A stretch of DNA of 64,000 bases from Nepenthes gracilis (Eukaryota; Streptophyta; Magnoliopsida; Caryophyllales; Nepenthaceae), in NCBI GenBank assembly GCA_033239525.1, contig BSYO01000033.1, positions 5,261,501 to 5,325,500 of the forward strand, written 5' to 3'. Each line of letters starts with the position of its first letter. Position 1 is the stretch's first letter. The notes beneath the pieces are model-generated. The model worked only from the letters and a program-made list of their open reading frames with translations, was not told the DNA's origin and searched no databases. The position numbers and the translations under genes were made by a program. Positions 1 to 10,068 of the stretch are shown here, piece by piece.

Positions 1-1310
1 AAGCATCATTTGCTGATTTTATGTTCCAAATTGACAAAAACCAAAATTCAGTAAGTGTGGCTCCAGCACAACATGCTGAAGTGGAAATTCAGCATCAGCA
101 AGAGAGAAGAAAATTCAGGACCAGCAGTGATGCAGCAACCGTTTGCTGATTTTCCTTTTATTTTGGTTAAATTTCTTCATCCACATTACTAAATTTCTGT
201 CCTAAACAGCAACCATCTCTTAAATTCAGCTTGAGACATGATGCCTTCCTAAATTCCTCTGTGCTAAATTGATAATTGCTGAAGAAGGTGATGAAATTCA
301 GCATATGTGGCTGAAATTCTCATGTTCGAATTTCCTACTAAAATATATTACTGCATGATCATTGCATTATGGATACAATATTTCAAGCTTGCTGATTTCA
401 CTAACCTGCTATCATTATATTGGAAATAAACAAATCAAAAATTCTATAATATGTTACGAATTATGTCTATTTTTTCTCGGAGTTGAAAAAATTTAGAAAA
501 AAAACCGAGAATAAGTATAAAGTTTCCACAAAAAATTTCTTAAAACGAATTAAAAAACCGGACTAAGGAATTATTTTATAGAATAATATTCCCTGACATG
601 CTTTAAGATATTGCAGTGATAATTCGAGAATTGCCCCTTGCCGTGGGGGAACGTTTGCCGGCATAAGTTTTATGGCCTTGTATACCGTGTTATAGCTATA
701 CCGCTTATCTCCGGGTGCTGAATGAGAGGATTTAACCTTAGATTATGTGGAAGCATATACAATCATTTCCTCGATTATTTACACTGTTAGCTGGCAGGGC
801 CTATTGGCCCTAATCTTTAAAGATAAATAAGATTCACTATGTTTTATTAAGAAAAGAATAAATTAAAGATGACAGAAGTTCATTTATATATTATACCTAT
901 GCATTATATATGACTCATATTCTTCTGATTAATATGTTTTAAGAATAATTGTGCGTGTCTTCGTTATATATGTCTTATTGAGTATTTTGCTTACTCTCTT
1001 ACTATTTTACTAATCCTTCAAATGGCAACTATGAGTTGGGGATTGAAGCCAAAAGTTGTTTATGCTTGAGTGATGATAAATTTTAATGCAATCTAGTGGA
1101 TGTATGGTTAATTTTGACGTTAGGAAACCATGCACTTTATTTTATGATAAAATGAATACAATTTTGATAATGATCATTTAGTTATACTTCTACAAATTAT
1201 TATGACCATTATTTATACTTCTGCAGGTTTTCATGGTAATTATTTTGGTACCTAGTAAGCATCTCTAAAGTAAAGTCCGACGCTGAATTCCATTCGTACG
1301 GTGTTGGAGC
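1..1310 (+). mobile_element. Del-like gypsy LTR repeat, copy 1 (left end outside window)
   Basis: AT-rich non-coding sequence related to 57280-59080 and, more weakly, 24060-25900. Shared landmarks are short 'gctgaattt' and 'gctgattt' phrases near the left end, the run 'ttattgagtattttgc' near 970 followed by 'ttactaatccttcaaatgg', and 'aagtccgacgctga' near 1274. The layout resembles long LTRs of Del/Tekay gypsy elements, where a similar phrase lies near the U3/R region. No reading frame is supported. The right end is cut by the gypsy LTR starting near 1390. Family assignment is inference. Confidence 0.4.
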
Positions 1311-1389
1311 CACTTATAATATGACAATCATATGGATCCTGTGTATTATATATATTGATTTATACATAATATGGCTTATTATTATGTTT

Positions 1390-2103
1390 AAATTATTCCC
1401 AAATATTAAGAATATTTACCCACGTTTATACAATCGCTCCCAAAATGGGAACAGTTGCTTGGCAGATCTCCTACCAAAGGTAGCTGCCATACCAGGCATT
1501 TCCCATGATCGTATATGTCCTTATCCATCCAACTCAGCAGACAACTGTTACCAGTCAGGGAATGTTGAACTACCTGCCAACACTATAAGTACCTCTTCAC
1601 TACAGTAGGGAATAGGAGAAGAGGAAAAACACACTACAAATTCCATCCATGCACTATGCCCTCCATCCAGGTGCCATCCCCTTCACCCAGGAGACCTTTC
1701 ATCCAGGAGACCTGCCCTCCATCCAATAGTCCATCCAAGAGGCCTGTCCACCATTTCATAAGCCGCCTCTAATTGGGCGCACCTCTAAGCCGCCCTTAAT
1801 TGGGCGCACCTCTAAACCGCCCCATAGTTAGGTGCATGCTATACTCAATCCCCATATACATGCATCTATGCATATTTCCTATCTCCTCTTATCTTTTTCT
1901 CAACGTAAAAAGATTACTGACTTGAGTATCGAATGATAAATCGGGGAGCAAGTCCCGCCAATCCCTCGACTTCTTATTTTTAGTTGTATTACACAGGTTC
2001 CAAGTTCGAAGACACGGAATTGGATAGGCTCCAATTCGACCTGCCAAAGAAAGATCGGGTAGTTTTCTAACCCATCGACAACGCCGGATTGAAGGACGCA
2101 TCA
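1390..2103 (+). mobile_element. 5' LTR (left-truncated) of gypsy element 1
   Basis: Aligns along its length with the 3' LTR at 7955-8870: both contain a 'taagaatattt' palindrome, 'gacagttgtcaccagtcaggga'-like text, a TATA box (TATAAGTA at 1584-1591), a run of 'tccatccagg' phrases and the U5 core 'actgacttgagtatcga' near 1917. It ends in GCATCA at 2103, directly before the primer-binding site. About 190 bp of the LTR start seen in the 3' copy is missing; Del-like repeat lies there instead. Confidence 0.75.
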
Positions 2104-2540
2104 TTGGCGCCATCTGTGGGAACAACTAGAAAGTCTACCACTACAACTACAAGAACAAGTACGGTCAGCATCGCAAGCATGAGCTGATGCACCAGCCGAA
2201 GATGTCACCCCCATGGTGACAACCTCCTCCATGGGTAGTAGTGCGGACGAAAGGCCGACTTCGAGCATGCAAGCGTTATTACCAGAGGAAGTTCGAGTAG
2301 TTCTCTAACTCGTCAGACAACTCGGACCTAAGGATACATCATTGGCGCCGTCTGTGGGAACGATTAAAAAGTCTACCACTGTAACTACAAGAACAAGCAC
2401 AGTCAGCATCCCGGGTATGAGCTAACGCACCATCCGGAGATGACACCCCCATGGCGACGACCCCTCTGTGGGTAGCAGTGCAGATAGAAGGCCGTTCGAG
2501 CATGCAAGCATTCGTAGCCCAGGCGGATGCCCTGACCCTA
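2045..2540 (+). repeat. Tandem duplication (238 bp) of LTR tail, PBS and leader
   Basis: Two units with a period of 238 bp. The phrase 'gtagttttctaac' at 2059 recurs as 'gtagttctctaac' at 2297, and 'attggcgccatctgtggg' at 2103 recurs as 'attggcgccgtctgtggg' at 2341. Each unit carries the last ~45 bp of the LTR, the primer-binding site (TTGGCGCC type, common in Tat-like gypsy elements) and the leader. The element therefore shows two potential tRNA primer sites in a row. Confidence 0.8.
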
Positions 2541-4379
2541 TCGGCCCCAGATCATCCGCATCTGTTTGAAGGTGTGACACCGGGGGCTCCCCCCCTCAAT
2601 CTCCAAACGATCAAAGAGAGTCAGCATCCTTAGATGATCTAGCGGCCTGACGACCTTGAAGCTTTAGCGGCTTTGAGCGACAGGGCCCAATCACAGCCGG
2701 ACGATCGACCGAGTCACAGGAGGTAGGGAAAAGACTGGGACGCCCTCAGGTGCAAAGAGCATTAACCCCTAGCACGCGGCCTCTCACACTAGAAGAAGCT
2801 GCCCAATCATTGACCAAGGTTCTCTCCCTTTGGGCACCAGCACGTTACACATCAACAAACAAGTACAATAAGTACTCGCCCTCTGATAGGCAAATCAGCC
2901 ACAGACATCGCCTCTAATGGCGATGACCCCTTGGGTAGCCATGATGACACGCGACCTAACCTTAGAGAGCATGCATTCTCTGCCCAGCAGGGCACCGTGC
3001 CGGCACTGTCTCTGGCCCTCTATGTGCTTGGACGAACGGCTGTTGGGGGCTCTTTCCTCCCTCGCATGAATGTCTTCACCCAAAAAGGACCAGCTGGAGG
3101 AGAATGCAGCCCACCAAAGAAGTGCTTAGCAGCCTGGCGACCTCGATATTCGGAAGGATCCAAATGACAGGGCCCACTCTCAAAAGAGTGTTCAACCCGT
3201 TCTCAGAGCTCAAGGCAAAAGCAAAGAGTGGTGATCCCTTTTCTATCCTCGAGACAATCGGCGACCTTCTAACCATGAGGACGACTCCCGCGGTAGCGGT
3301 AGGCTCCCTACCATCCCCTTTGCTAGGGCGAGAAGCGCAAGACGAAGGGATCCCAGAATGTCCGGCCCTCTACTCACGAGAGGCCTCTCTGGAGCGAGAG
3401 GACTGGCTCAGGGGCTTGGCAAGGCCAATCCTACAATCACGCTTCTAAATCGACTCTATGCAAAGCGGCAGATCATGCAGAAGCCGACCTCACAATAGGG
3501 GGCCCGACATACTTAGCCCATCGCACGAACCATGGTGACGACCCTATGTCAGGTAGCCATGCTGGCAGGCAGCCAGCCCCAAGGCGTACAGGTGCTCTGT
3601 GCTTGCCTGAACACCCATCCCTAGACCATCTACACCCGTTCGAGGGTGCAATGCTAAGGGCTTCACCCTTTAGCTTCAAGGTGATCGAAAGGAATCAGAA
3701 CCCTAAGAGGCACAATGCCCTAACGACCTTAGAACTCGGGTGGCCCTTAGCACCAATACCTAGCAATAGCCAAAGGGCCGACCTAGCCACGAGATGTGGA
3801 GTGAAAGCTCAAAGCGGCAACACCTCTCATCGGTCTGTTGCATAGCAGTAAGTCCCGCAAATGCTATCGCGGTTTTCGCAGTGGGGGCTCGACATGCATG
3901 GCCCGCTGGCCATCGCATCACAATAGGCATCGTCTGGCCAAGCGCCATGCCGACTTGGGTTATTTGAGGCCATACAGGCTAACAATGAAACCCAAGCCAT
4001 TGGCCAGTAGGCCACCCAACACGGCAGCAAGGCGCTGCCCAACCAGTCCAAGGTGGAGGACTAAGTGTAGGGGCCACAGGCTAGAACGCCAACAAGAGCA
4101 CCTTGACGACCCTCCATGCACCTAGGACAGCTCCCTGGTCCCAAGGGCGTAGCACGCCATCTACCACGAGTACCGATGACGATTTCACGCCAAATCTTGG
4201 TAAGTCTTGTGTACATCATGTAGAGTACTTGAATTATAGTTTAACAAAATAACTGTTTGATTATTGTTTGTCTACTCATGCGAGTGCTTGTATAACATTG
4301 CATAAAATCAGATGATTTAAACTGTTCCTAAATCAGGTGAATTCCCATTTACCTGTTACCAAACCTCGGTTCTAGCAAC

Positions 4380-4540
4380 CAAGCGGCCCGAAGACAGTTG
4401 GATTTAAACCTCGGTCCCGCACCGAGTAGCCCATATGCAGTTGGATTTGAACCTCAATTCCGTACCGAGCAGCCCATATGAAGTCGAATTTGAACCCCAG
4501 TCCCGTCACCGAGCGGCCCATACCCGATTGAAATCCAAAT
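4380..4540 (+). repeat. 43-bp tandem repeat, about 3.5 copies
   Basis: Units begin 'agttggatttaaacc' (4396), 'agttggatttgaacc' (4439) and 'agtcgaatttgaacc' (4482), each closing with 'accgag.agcccatat'-like sequence. A partial fourth unit starts near 4526. Such arrays are common in the non-coding part of Tat-type gypsy elements. Confidence 0.75.
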
Positions 4541-5643
4541 CTTAGGGGCTTCATTAGGGATGCGTTCGACAACTCCCTCTTGAAAGGATGATCATTAACA
4601 GTTTACAATGGTTGGCAGATTAGGACCTGGTGCATGAAAACTACGACGTCCTCTAGAAGGACAGAGCGCTGATGGGTACATGCGGACGATCGCCTAGGTA
4701 ATGCCAAAACCCAGTAACGATAGCCGTAAGGCTTAGCCGGAAACCACATTTTCTCAGCACCATGACCTCCTCCCGGTAGGAGCAAGTGCAACCCGAAATA
4801 CACGATCAGGTCGGCCCCAGTGACAACAACAGTAGCACTTGCCCGGCTCGCCATCTCTCTCTCTCTCTCACCGCTCACTCTCAAAGTGCACCCTCACAGC
4901 GATGTGATCAAGTTCAGAGCCTGAGATTTTTCCTCAGCGACCTCTTGGACCTTGCCTAAGGCTTGGGCAGCCTACGGCCAAGGCGAGTGGCCAACATCGG
5001 ACTCTACATTGCCTCAGCAATGGCGACAAAAACACTTAGCCGACGAGCAGAGAAGCATTAGTCAAAGAAGTTCAGTATTCAACAACACTAGTGACAATAA
5101 TCAAAACGGTTTATCTGTTCATTAAAAATCAAGATGTACATCTAAAGGCATTTGATGGCCTCAAAAGATATAAGATATTATCTGCACTTACAGCCTATCT
5201 AGATACCTATCCCATGATTAAGGGCCCCCTGGAAAGCATGGCGCAAGCCCTCTACCTTTTCTAACTGGGAAACCGATCAGGTCCGAACAGCGAGAAGCTC
5301 CAATATTCCCCAAGTCTAGGAAGCCAACAGGGAAGTCAGGGGTTGCTACGAAGGCTATCCGTTTGTAGAAACAAATGTCTTCTTGAACCGCTCCTCCAAG
5401 ATAGGGACCATCACCTCAGGATGGAGCCTGATCCTCAGCTCATCCTCAAGTGATGCAATCCTGCCCATAGCTCGAGCATGGACCTCGGAGAACTCTCACA
5501 ATCTTGCCTCGAATTCGGACAGGGTCTAGTCAAGGTAGCTGGCGCATGCTTGACATTGCAGTGCATCCCCATTAGCAGCATTGACCAGGCGCTCCATCTC
5601 CTCGGTGACTCGATCAACATGCATGTGTAGCAAGTGGGCAATT

Positions 5644-6039
5644 TCATCTCTTTGCAAGAGCACAACCTCTTCCATCCAACGAGTTACCCTCTGTGGTTGT
5701 AAAACAGAAAAGAGTAGTCAGCCAGAGACCGCATCGACAAAGCATACATGAAGAAATTTGCACTACCTCCCAGAGAGATGAACGATTCTGGTGAGAAGGC
5801 CCAACGGACTCGAGGCCCGGGGGCACCCTCAGGGCACCATGGGGCTCAGGAATTGGAGCGCCCGGGTGGCGCCCTTCCTCAGCAACAACCCCTTTCACCA
5901 AATCCTCTTCTTTGATTTCCTCCACCGTTCACTCATCATCACTCCCCTTCTCAGTCAAAGGCTGAAGGGAAGAGGAAGGCGATGCTCCCCACGCCAAGGC
6001 GAGCAAAGTTGGAATATCGATAGCGTTTTGTTTAGCCAT
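5644..6039 (-). pseudogene. Antisense ORF of gypsy element 1, copy 1
   Basis: Read on the minus strand, a frame opens with ATG at 6039-6037 (MAKQNAIDIPTLL), runs through an acidic stretch ending EKGSDDE, meets one in-frame TGA near 5928, and continues in the same frame through EEIKEEDLVKG to a proline-rich part containing GALRVPPGLESVG. That last motif matches RFLRVPPGFERVEG in the antisense ORF at 45380-46000. A TATTTAA box lies at about 6109-6120, some 75 bp before the ATG, and a possible splice donor (GGGAG|GTAGTG) follows. The product is unknown; related antisense ORFs are known in Tat/Retand-type elements. It is broken here by the stop codon. Confidence 0.55.
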
Positions 6040-6369
6040 CCAAAAGGCAGAAGTAAAGGTAGAGATGTCCACAGAGGCCAAGCGATGAAGAAATGGTTGA
6101 GGGCAAGCGCTTAAATAGACAGTGCCCCAACCCGATAGCAATGTCATTTGATGATGCTAAGGCAGCACGTCCCCATTATGGCCATGACATGTGTCCTCAC
6201 CACGGCTTGTAGCGGCACATCCCTTCGCTGGCACCATTATGGCGATTGACACGATGCCTCCTCATACAGCCCTCTAACAATCGATGGGCTTTGATTGACG
6301 TGACGGCGAACAGATCAGTTAATGATGCCCTAGTGCATCATTTCCCAAAGGTGGCAAGCCAGTAGTCTG

Positions 6370-6880
6370 GTACCCCTCGAACTCAACTCCCGGGCCGGCC
6401 ATCGACTCAACACCGCCTGGTCGACCCTTTGAATCGATGCTGCCCGGTTGCTCCTCAGAATTGGCTCCTGGTCGCCCATCAGACTTGGCATCGCCTAGTC
6501 GCCCCTCTGAATTGGCGTTGCCCAGTTGCCCCCTTAGACTCGACTCCCGATTGGCCATCAAACTCGACATCGCTTGGTCACCCCTCTGAATCAACGCTGC
6601 TCGGTCGCCCTTCGATCTCGGCAGTCCGATCCACCTTTTGCATCTGCAGTCCGTTCTCCCTTTGGACTCCGCAGTCCGATCGCCCTCGGTTTCAACAGTC
6701 CGATCACTCTTCAGCCTCAGCACCGGGTTGCCCCTTGGCATCAGCACCTGGTCACCCCTCGGCCTTGGCACCATGTGGCCCTTTGGCATCGACACCCAAT
6801 CGCCCCTCGGCCATGGCACTGAGTCGCCCCTTGGCATCGGCACCTTGTTGCACATTAGCCTTGACATAGGGTCACCCCTC
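6370..6880 (-). repeat. Degenerate ~24-27 bp minisatellite with an open minus-strand frame
   Basis: The plus strand repeats units like 'tcgcccctcggcattggcacc'. The minus strand stays open for 224 codons (6319-6993) and translates to repeats of the type PRGDxVPMPRGD and later NSEGRLGDAKSDGRPG. The open frame may simply follow from a repeat unit free of stops whose length is a multiple of three; no domain is recognisable. It sits between the two copies of the antisense-ORF start. Confidence 0.6.
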
Positions 6881-7059
6881 CACTGCTCGCCCGTGCAAAC
6901 ACTTCGATCCTCACACAAACCTTGTAAAACCTTTCGATGACCTTTCGTTTGTTGAGACACCCATAATGAAGTGATCAATACCCAACACCTCACACACGAA
7001 AGCTACAACAAAATGCATAGCAACAAAAATATGTGATGCAGTACCTCCCAGTAAAGTGA

Positions 7060-7347
7060 ATAGATCAGGCGAGAGGATTCGGCAAACTCAAGGCCTGGAG
7101 GCGCCCGCAAAGCTCACTGGGGCTCAGGAATTAGGACACCTGAGCGGCGCCCTTGCTCGGCTGTTGCCACACTAGACGAATCACCTCTTCTGACTTCCTT
7201 TGTTGTTTGCTCGTCATCAATTCCCTTTTCAGTCGAAGCCCAAGAGGAAGTAGAAGATGACACTTCCCGGAGTATTAGAAACATTTCAATGAGCCATACA
7301 GAGAACAAAGGAAAAAAGACGGCAAAACAGGGTAGAGATACCCGCAA
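7060..7347 (-). pseudogene. Antisense ORF of gypsy element 1, duplicated copy 2
   Basis: The minus-strand frame contains SSWASTEKGIDDEQTTKEV and later SGVLIPEPQ, then a stop and ALRAPPGLEFAES. It parallels copy 1 (LTEKGSDDE, APIPEPHGALRVPPGLES). The initiating methionine of copy 1 is not preserved. It is shorter and more degraded, and probably arose with the 430-bp direct repeat. Confidence 0.45.
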
Positions 7348-7954
7348 AGCCAGGAATGAGGCAACTGCTGGGGACCATTGCCTAGATTAATATCCGACGT
7401 CCCAACCTAGTAGCAACGTCATTTGAAGACATCAAAGAGCTACAACACGTGCGCTCACCCCCGGGTGCTGCGGCACGTCTTATCACTGCCACATCATAAT
7501 GATTAACGTGACATCCCCCGTGCAAAGCACCAATAACTAGCAGTGCCAGTCATAATGACCAGACACGCCATTTTTCAACAGGTAGTGGACAAACAGCACA
7601 TGGCTTTGGCAGGCTCGAGGTTGACTTGCCTAGATAGACTCCCAGCCAAGCGCTTAGGATGACCGGCCAAGCGACAAATCTTCAGAGGGCCGAGGTGCCA
7701 GCTGGTCGAACGCCAATTAATCAATATGGCTAGTAGAAGATGCTCGATCCTGACAAGCTCGAGGCCGACCAGGATGGCTCCTGTCCCTAACAAGCACGGA
7801 GACAAATAGTTGTGAGCTGAACTGCCAAAAGAACGAGTTTCCAGAACAACAGTCTGCAAGATTTATTGGAAAGAAAACCGTACGGACCTGTAGGCAACGT
7901 CCCATCCTAAGCATGCTAGGTTGAAAATTTCAAACCACCAGGCATGGGGGCTAG

Positions 7955-8870
7955 TGACGTGTTTGGTTTGGCCCGGCCCAAGGAGAGGTCCCACAAGCAG
8001 AAGGGCCAGGCTTAGGATCAGAACAACGTTCCAGCTAGCCCAATCGGCCAAAACGACCTCGTTAGCCCAATTAGGTCGGCCCAAGATTTTCTTCCAACAC
8101 GTTAAAGAAACTTACCATAACCAACTAGAACAATTTGGCAAATATTCTAAGAATATTTGCCAACATTTACATGATCGCTTCCAAAATGGGGACGGTTGCT
8201 TGGCGGATCTCCTTCTGGAGGTAATTGTCGTACCGAATACCTCCCATGATAGTATTAAAGAAGGAAACCCCCAATGGCCTTATCTATCCAGTTCAGCGGA
8301 CAGTTGTCACCAGTCAGGGAAGGTCGAACTGCCCACCAACGTTATAAATATCCCTTCACTATAGCAGGGAGGGAGAGAAGAGGAAAATGACACTATATAC
8401 TCCATCCAAACGCCACACCCTCCATCCAGGCGTCACGCCTTCTATCCAGATGACTTGCCCTCTACCCAGGAATCGATCCAAGAGGCCTGTCCTCCATCTC
8501 ATAAGCTGTCCCTGGTCGGGCACACCCTCGAAACTCAATCATCTATCTCGTAAGCCGCCCCGCGGCCGGGCACACCTCTAAGCCGCCCCACAATTGGATG
8601 CATCATACACTCAATCCCCTTACACATGTATCCATGCATATTTCCTTTCTTCTCCTATCTTTCTTTCAATGCAGAAACATTACTGACTTGAGTATCAGAG
8701 GATGAATCGGGGTGTAAGTTCTATCAATCCTCTAATCTCTTATTTTTAATTGTGTTGCACAGATTCTATGTTTGAAATTATGAGAATCGAATCGGTTCCA
8801 GTTCGACCCGTCAGAGAAAGATCGAGTAGCTTTCTAATCCTTTAGACAACCTGAACTCAGGGACACATCA
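7955..8870 (+). mobile_element. 3' LTR of gypsy element 1
   Basis: Starts TGACGTGTTTGG right after the polypurine tract and ends GGACACATCA at 8870. It contains a TATA box (TATAAATA, 8343-8350), 'tccatccagg' repeats and the U5 core 'actgacttgagtatcag' near 8679. Length 916 bp. The counterpart 5' LTR is 1390-2103. Differences between the two are numerous, so the insertion is not recent. Confidence 0.8.
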
Positions 8871-10068
8871 ACTATTAAATTATTTCTTCTGTAAGTGTGT
8901 TGTTAGCAATAGTTATAAACATAATAATTTCTTATCTTTTAGAGTAGTCCTTTATTATTGTCATGGGCTGGTAGAGACTAGCATTTTTCAAAAGGTCATG
9001 AATGGGATGTACCGGGGGTGGGGAGGGGAAAGAAATTTATCACTAAGCTATATCAATGAACTGACTGACACAAAAGATTAGACAATTAGGTTGAACGTTT
9101 AAGAATGACCGTAAAATATGGCAGGCTCACAATCAAATGCCCTTTAACTCCCTCCGATCACAATACTAGAATAAGTGTTCGAAGAAATATTATCATATGT
9201 AATTGAACTCAGGACAATTCGGTAATGCAGTTCCATTATCAAGCCGAAAAACCAACCTACCGATTTATACACTAAGTCGGCAGACATACCAACAACTGCA
9301 AAAGCAACCAACCCACAATTTATTTATTTATTTTTGACTGAAACCAATTCTGTAATTATTTGGTTAGCAGTAATATTCTTTATATTCTACTGTCTGTGAG
9401 GGAAGAACGAGGAGCAATTGCCTCGAGTCCTGTTCTAAGTTTCTTTCAATCATTTAATTAACAGCCTTTATGACTGTGGCAGTGCAAGCAATCTCCTTGT
9501 CTTCCAGAGCACGCAGAAGTCAAAATGAGTGCTGCAACAAAGATTTAAGGGGAAGTCGTGATGGCTTATAAACATCTCTTAGTCAATAATGCAATGCTTC
9601 AAATTTTAGGATAAAAGAAATGGAATCAAATGTAGGCCCCACTAGCAGTGTTCAGAACTTTGCTACTGACATAGCAAGTGCTTTCTTTGAGAAGAAATCC
9701 AACGAGAGCAGTTGCCCAGATTCACAGAGAACTCCTATAGGCAGTTGGGTTGGATAGAATTTCAGTATCATTGAAATCACAATTCGTTTACTTGGTTGGA
9801 AGCAATGAAAGCAGGAAATCATATGGCAGATTCAGAAACAACATTGACATGGAAAAGCATGCCATAATCCAATAATATCTAAAACATTAAAAAATGCAAT
9901 CAGAACAAAGATCTCACGGAGCTCCAAAACTCATCGTCTTCTCATATCATAATCGACAAACAAACTATCACCCACTAAACAATAACTGGTAATGAAAAAA
10001 ATTTTCTGCAACAGAAAAATTTGAACCGTCACATGAATTCACATGGTTCATTCCTCAAATGACAAGCC
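8871..10068. other. Region between gypsy element 1 and RPL18a; 3' side of RPL18a
   Basis: AT-rich sequence that includes the 3' untranslated region of the minus-strand RPL18a gene near 10068. It also holds a 45-codon plus-strand ORF beginning with ATG at 9620 and ending with TAG at 9755-9757; its composition (MESNVGPTSSVQ..., ATDIASAFFEKK) looks protein-like but I do not recognise it. No other feature is supported. Confidence 0.5.

Larger units (their letters stand above)
5750..7470. repeat. Direct repeat of ~430 bp flanking a minisatellite
   Basis: Segment 5750-6190 recurs at 7030-7470. Shared phrases include 'tacctcccag', 'ggggctcaggaatt', 'cggcgcccttgctc'-like text and 'agcaatgtcatttga' versus 'agcaacgtcatttga'. 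Both halves contain the start region of the antisense ORF, so the promoter and N-terminus have been duplicated within one element, with the minisatellite at 6370-6880 between them. Confidence 0.65.
2104..7954 (+). mobile_element. Internal region of gypsy element 1 (non-autonomous, Tat-like)
   Basis: The DNA between the LTRs starts with TTGGCGCC-type primer-binding sites and ends with a polypurine tract (AGGCATGGGGGCTAG, 7940-7954). I find no protease, reverse transcriptase, RNase H or integrase motif on the plus strand; forward frames at 2451-3850 are short and unrecognised. The stretch 4600-7550 instead holds minus-strand ORF remnants that match the antisense ORFs of the better preserved element at 41000-48292. 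This is the layout of a non-autonomous derivative that depends on a relative for its enzymes. Internal tandem repeats are listed separately. Confidence 0.65.

Noticed and set aside
4380..4540. Possible CRISPR-like array
   Set aside because: Units are contiguous tandem repeats without unique spacers, and the DNA is a plant retroelement.
6429..6869. Plus-strand 146-codon frame over the minisatellite
   Set aside because: Pure consequence of the repeat unit; peptide is a low-complexity shadow and no known domain matches.
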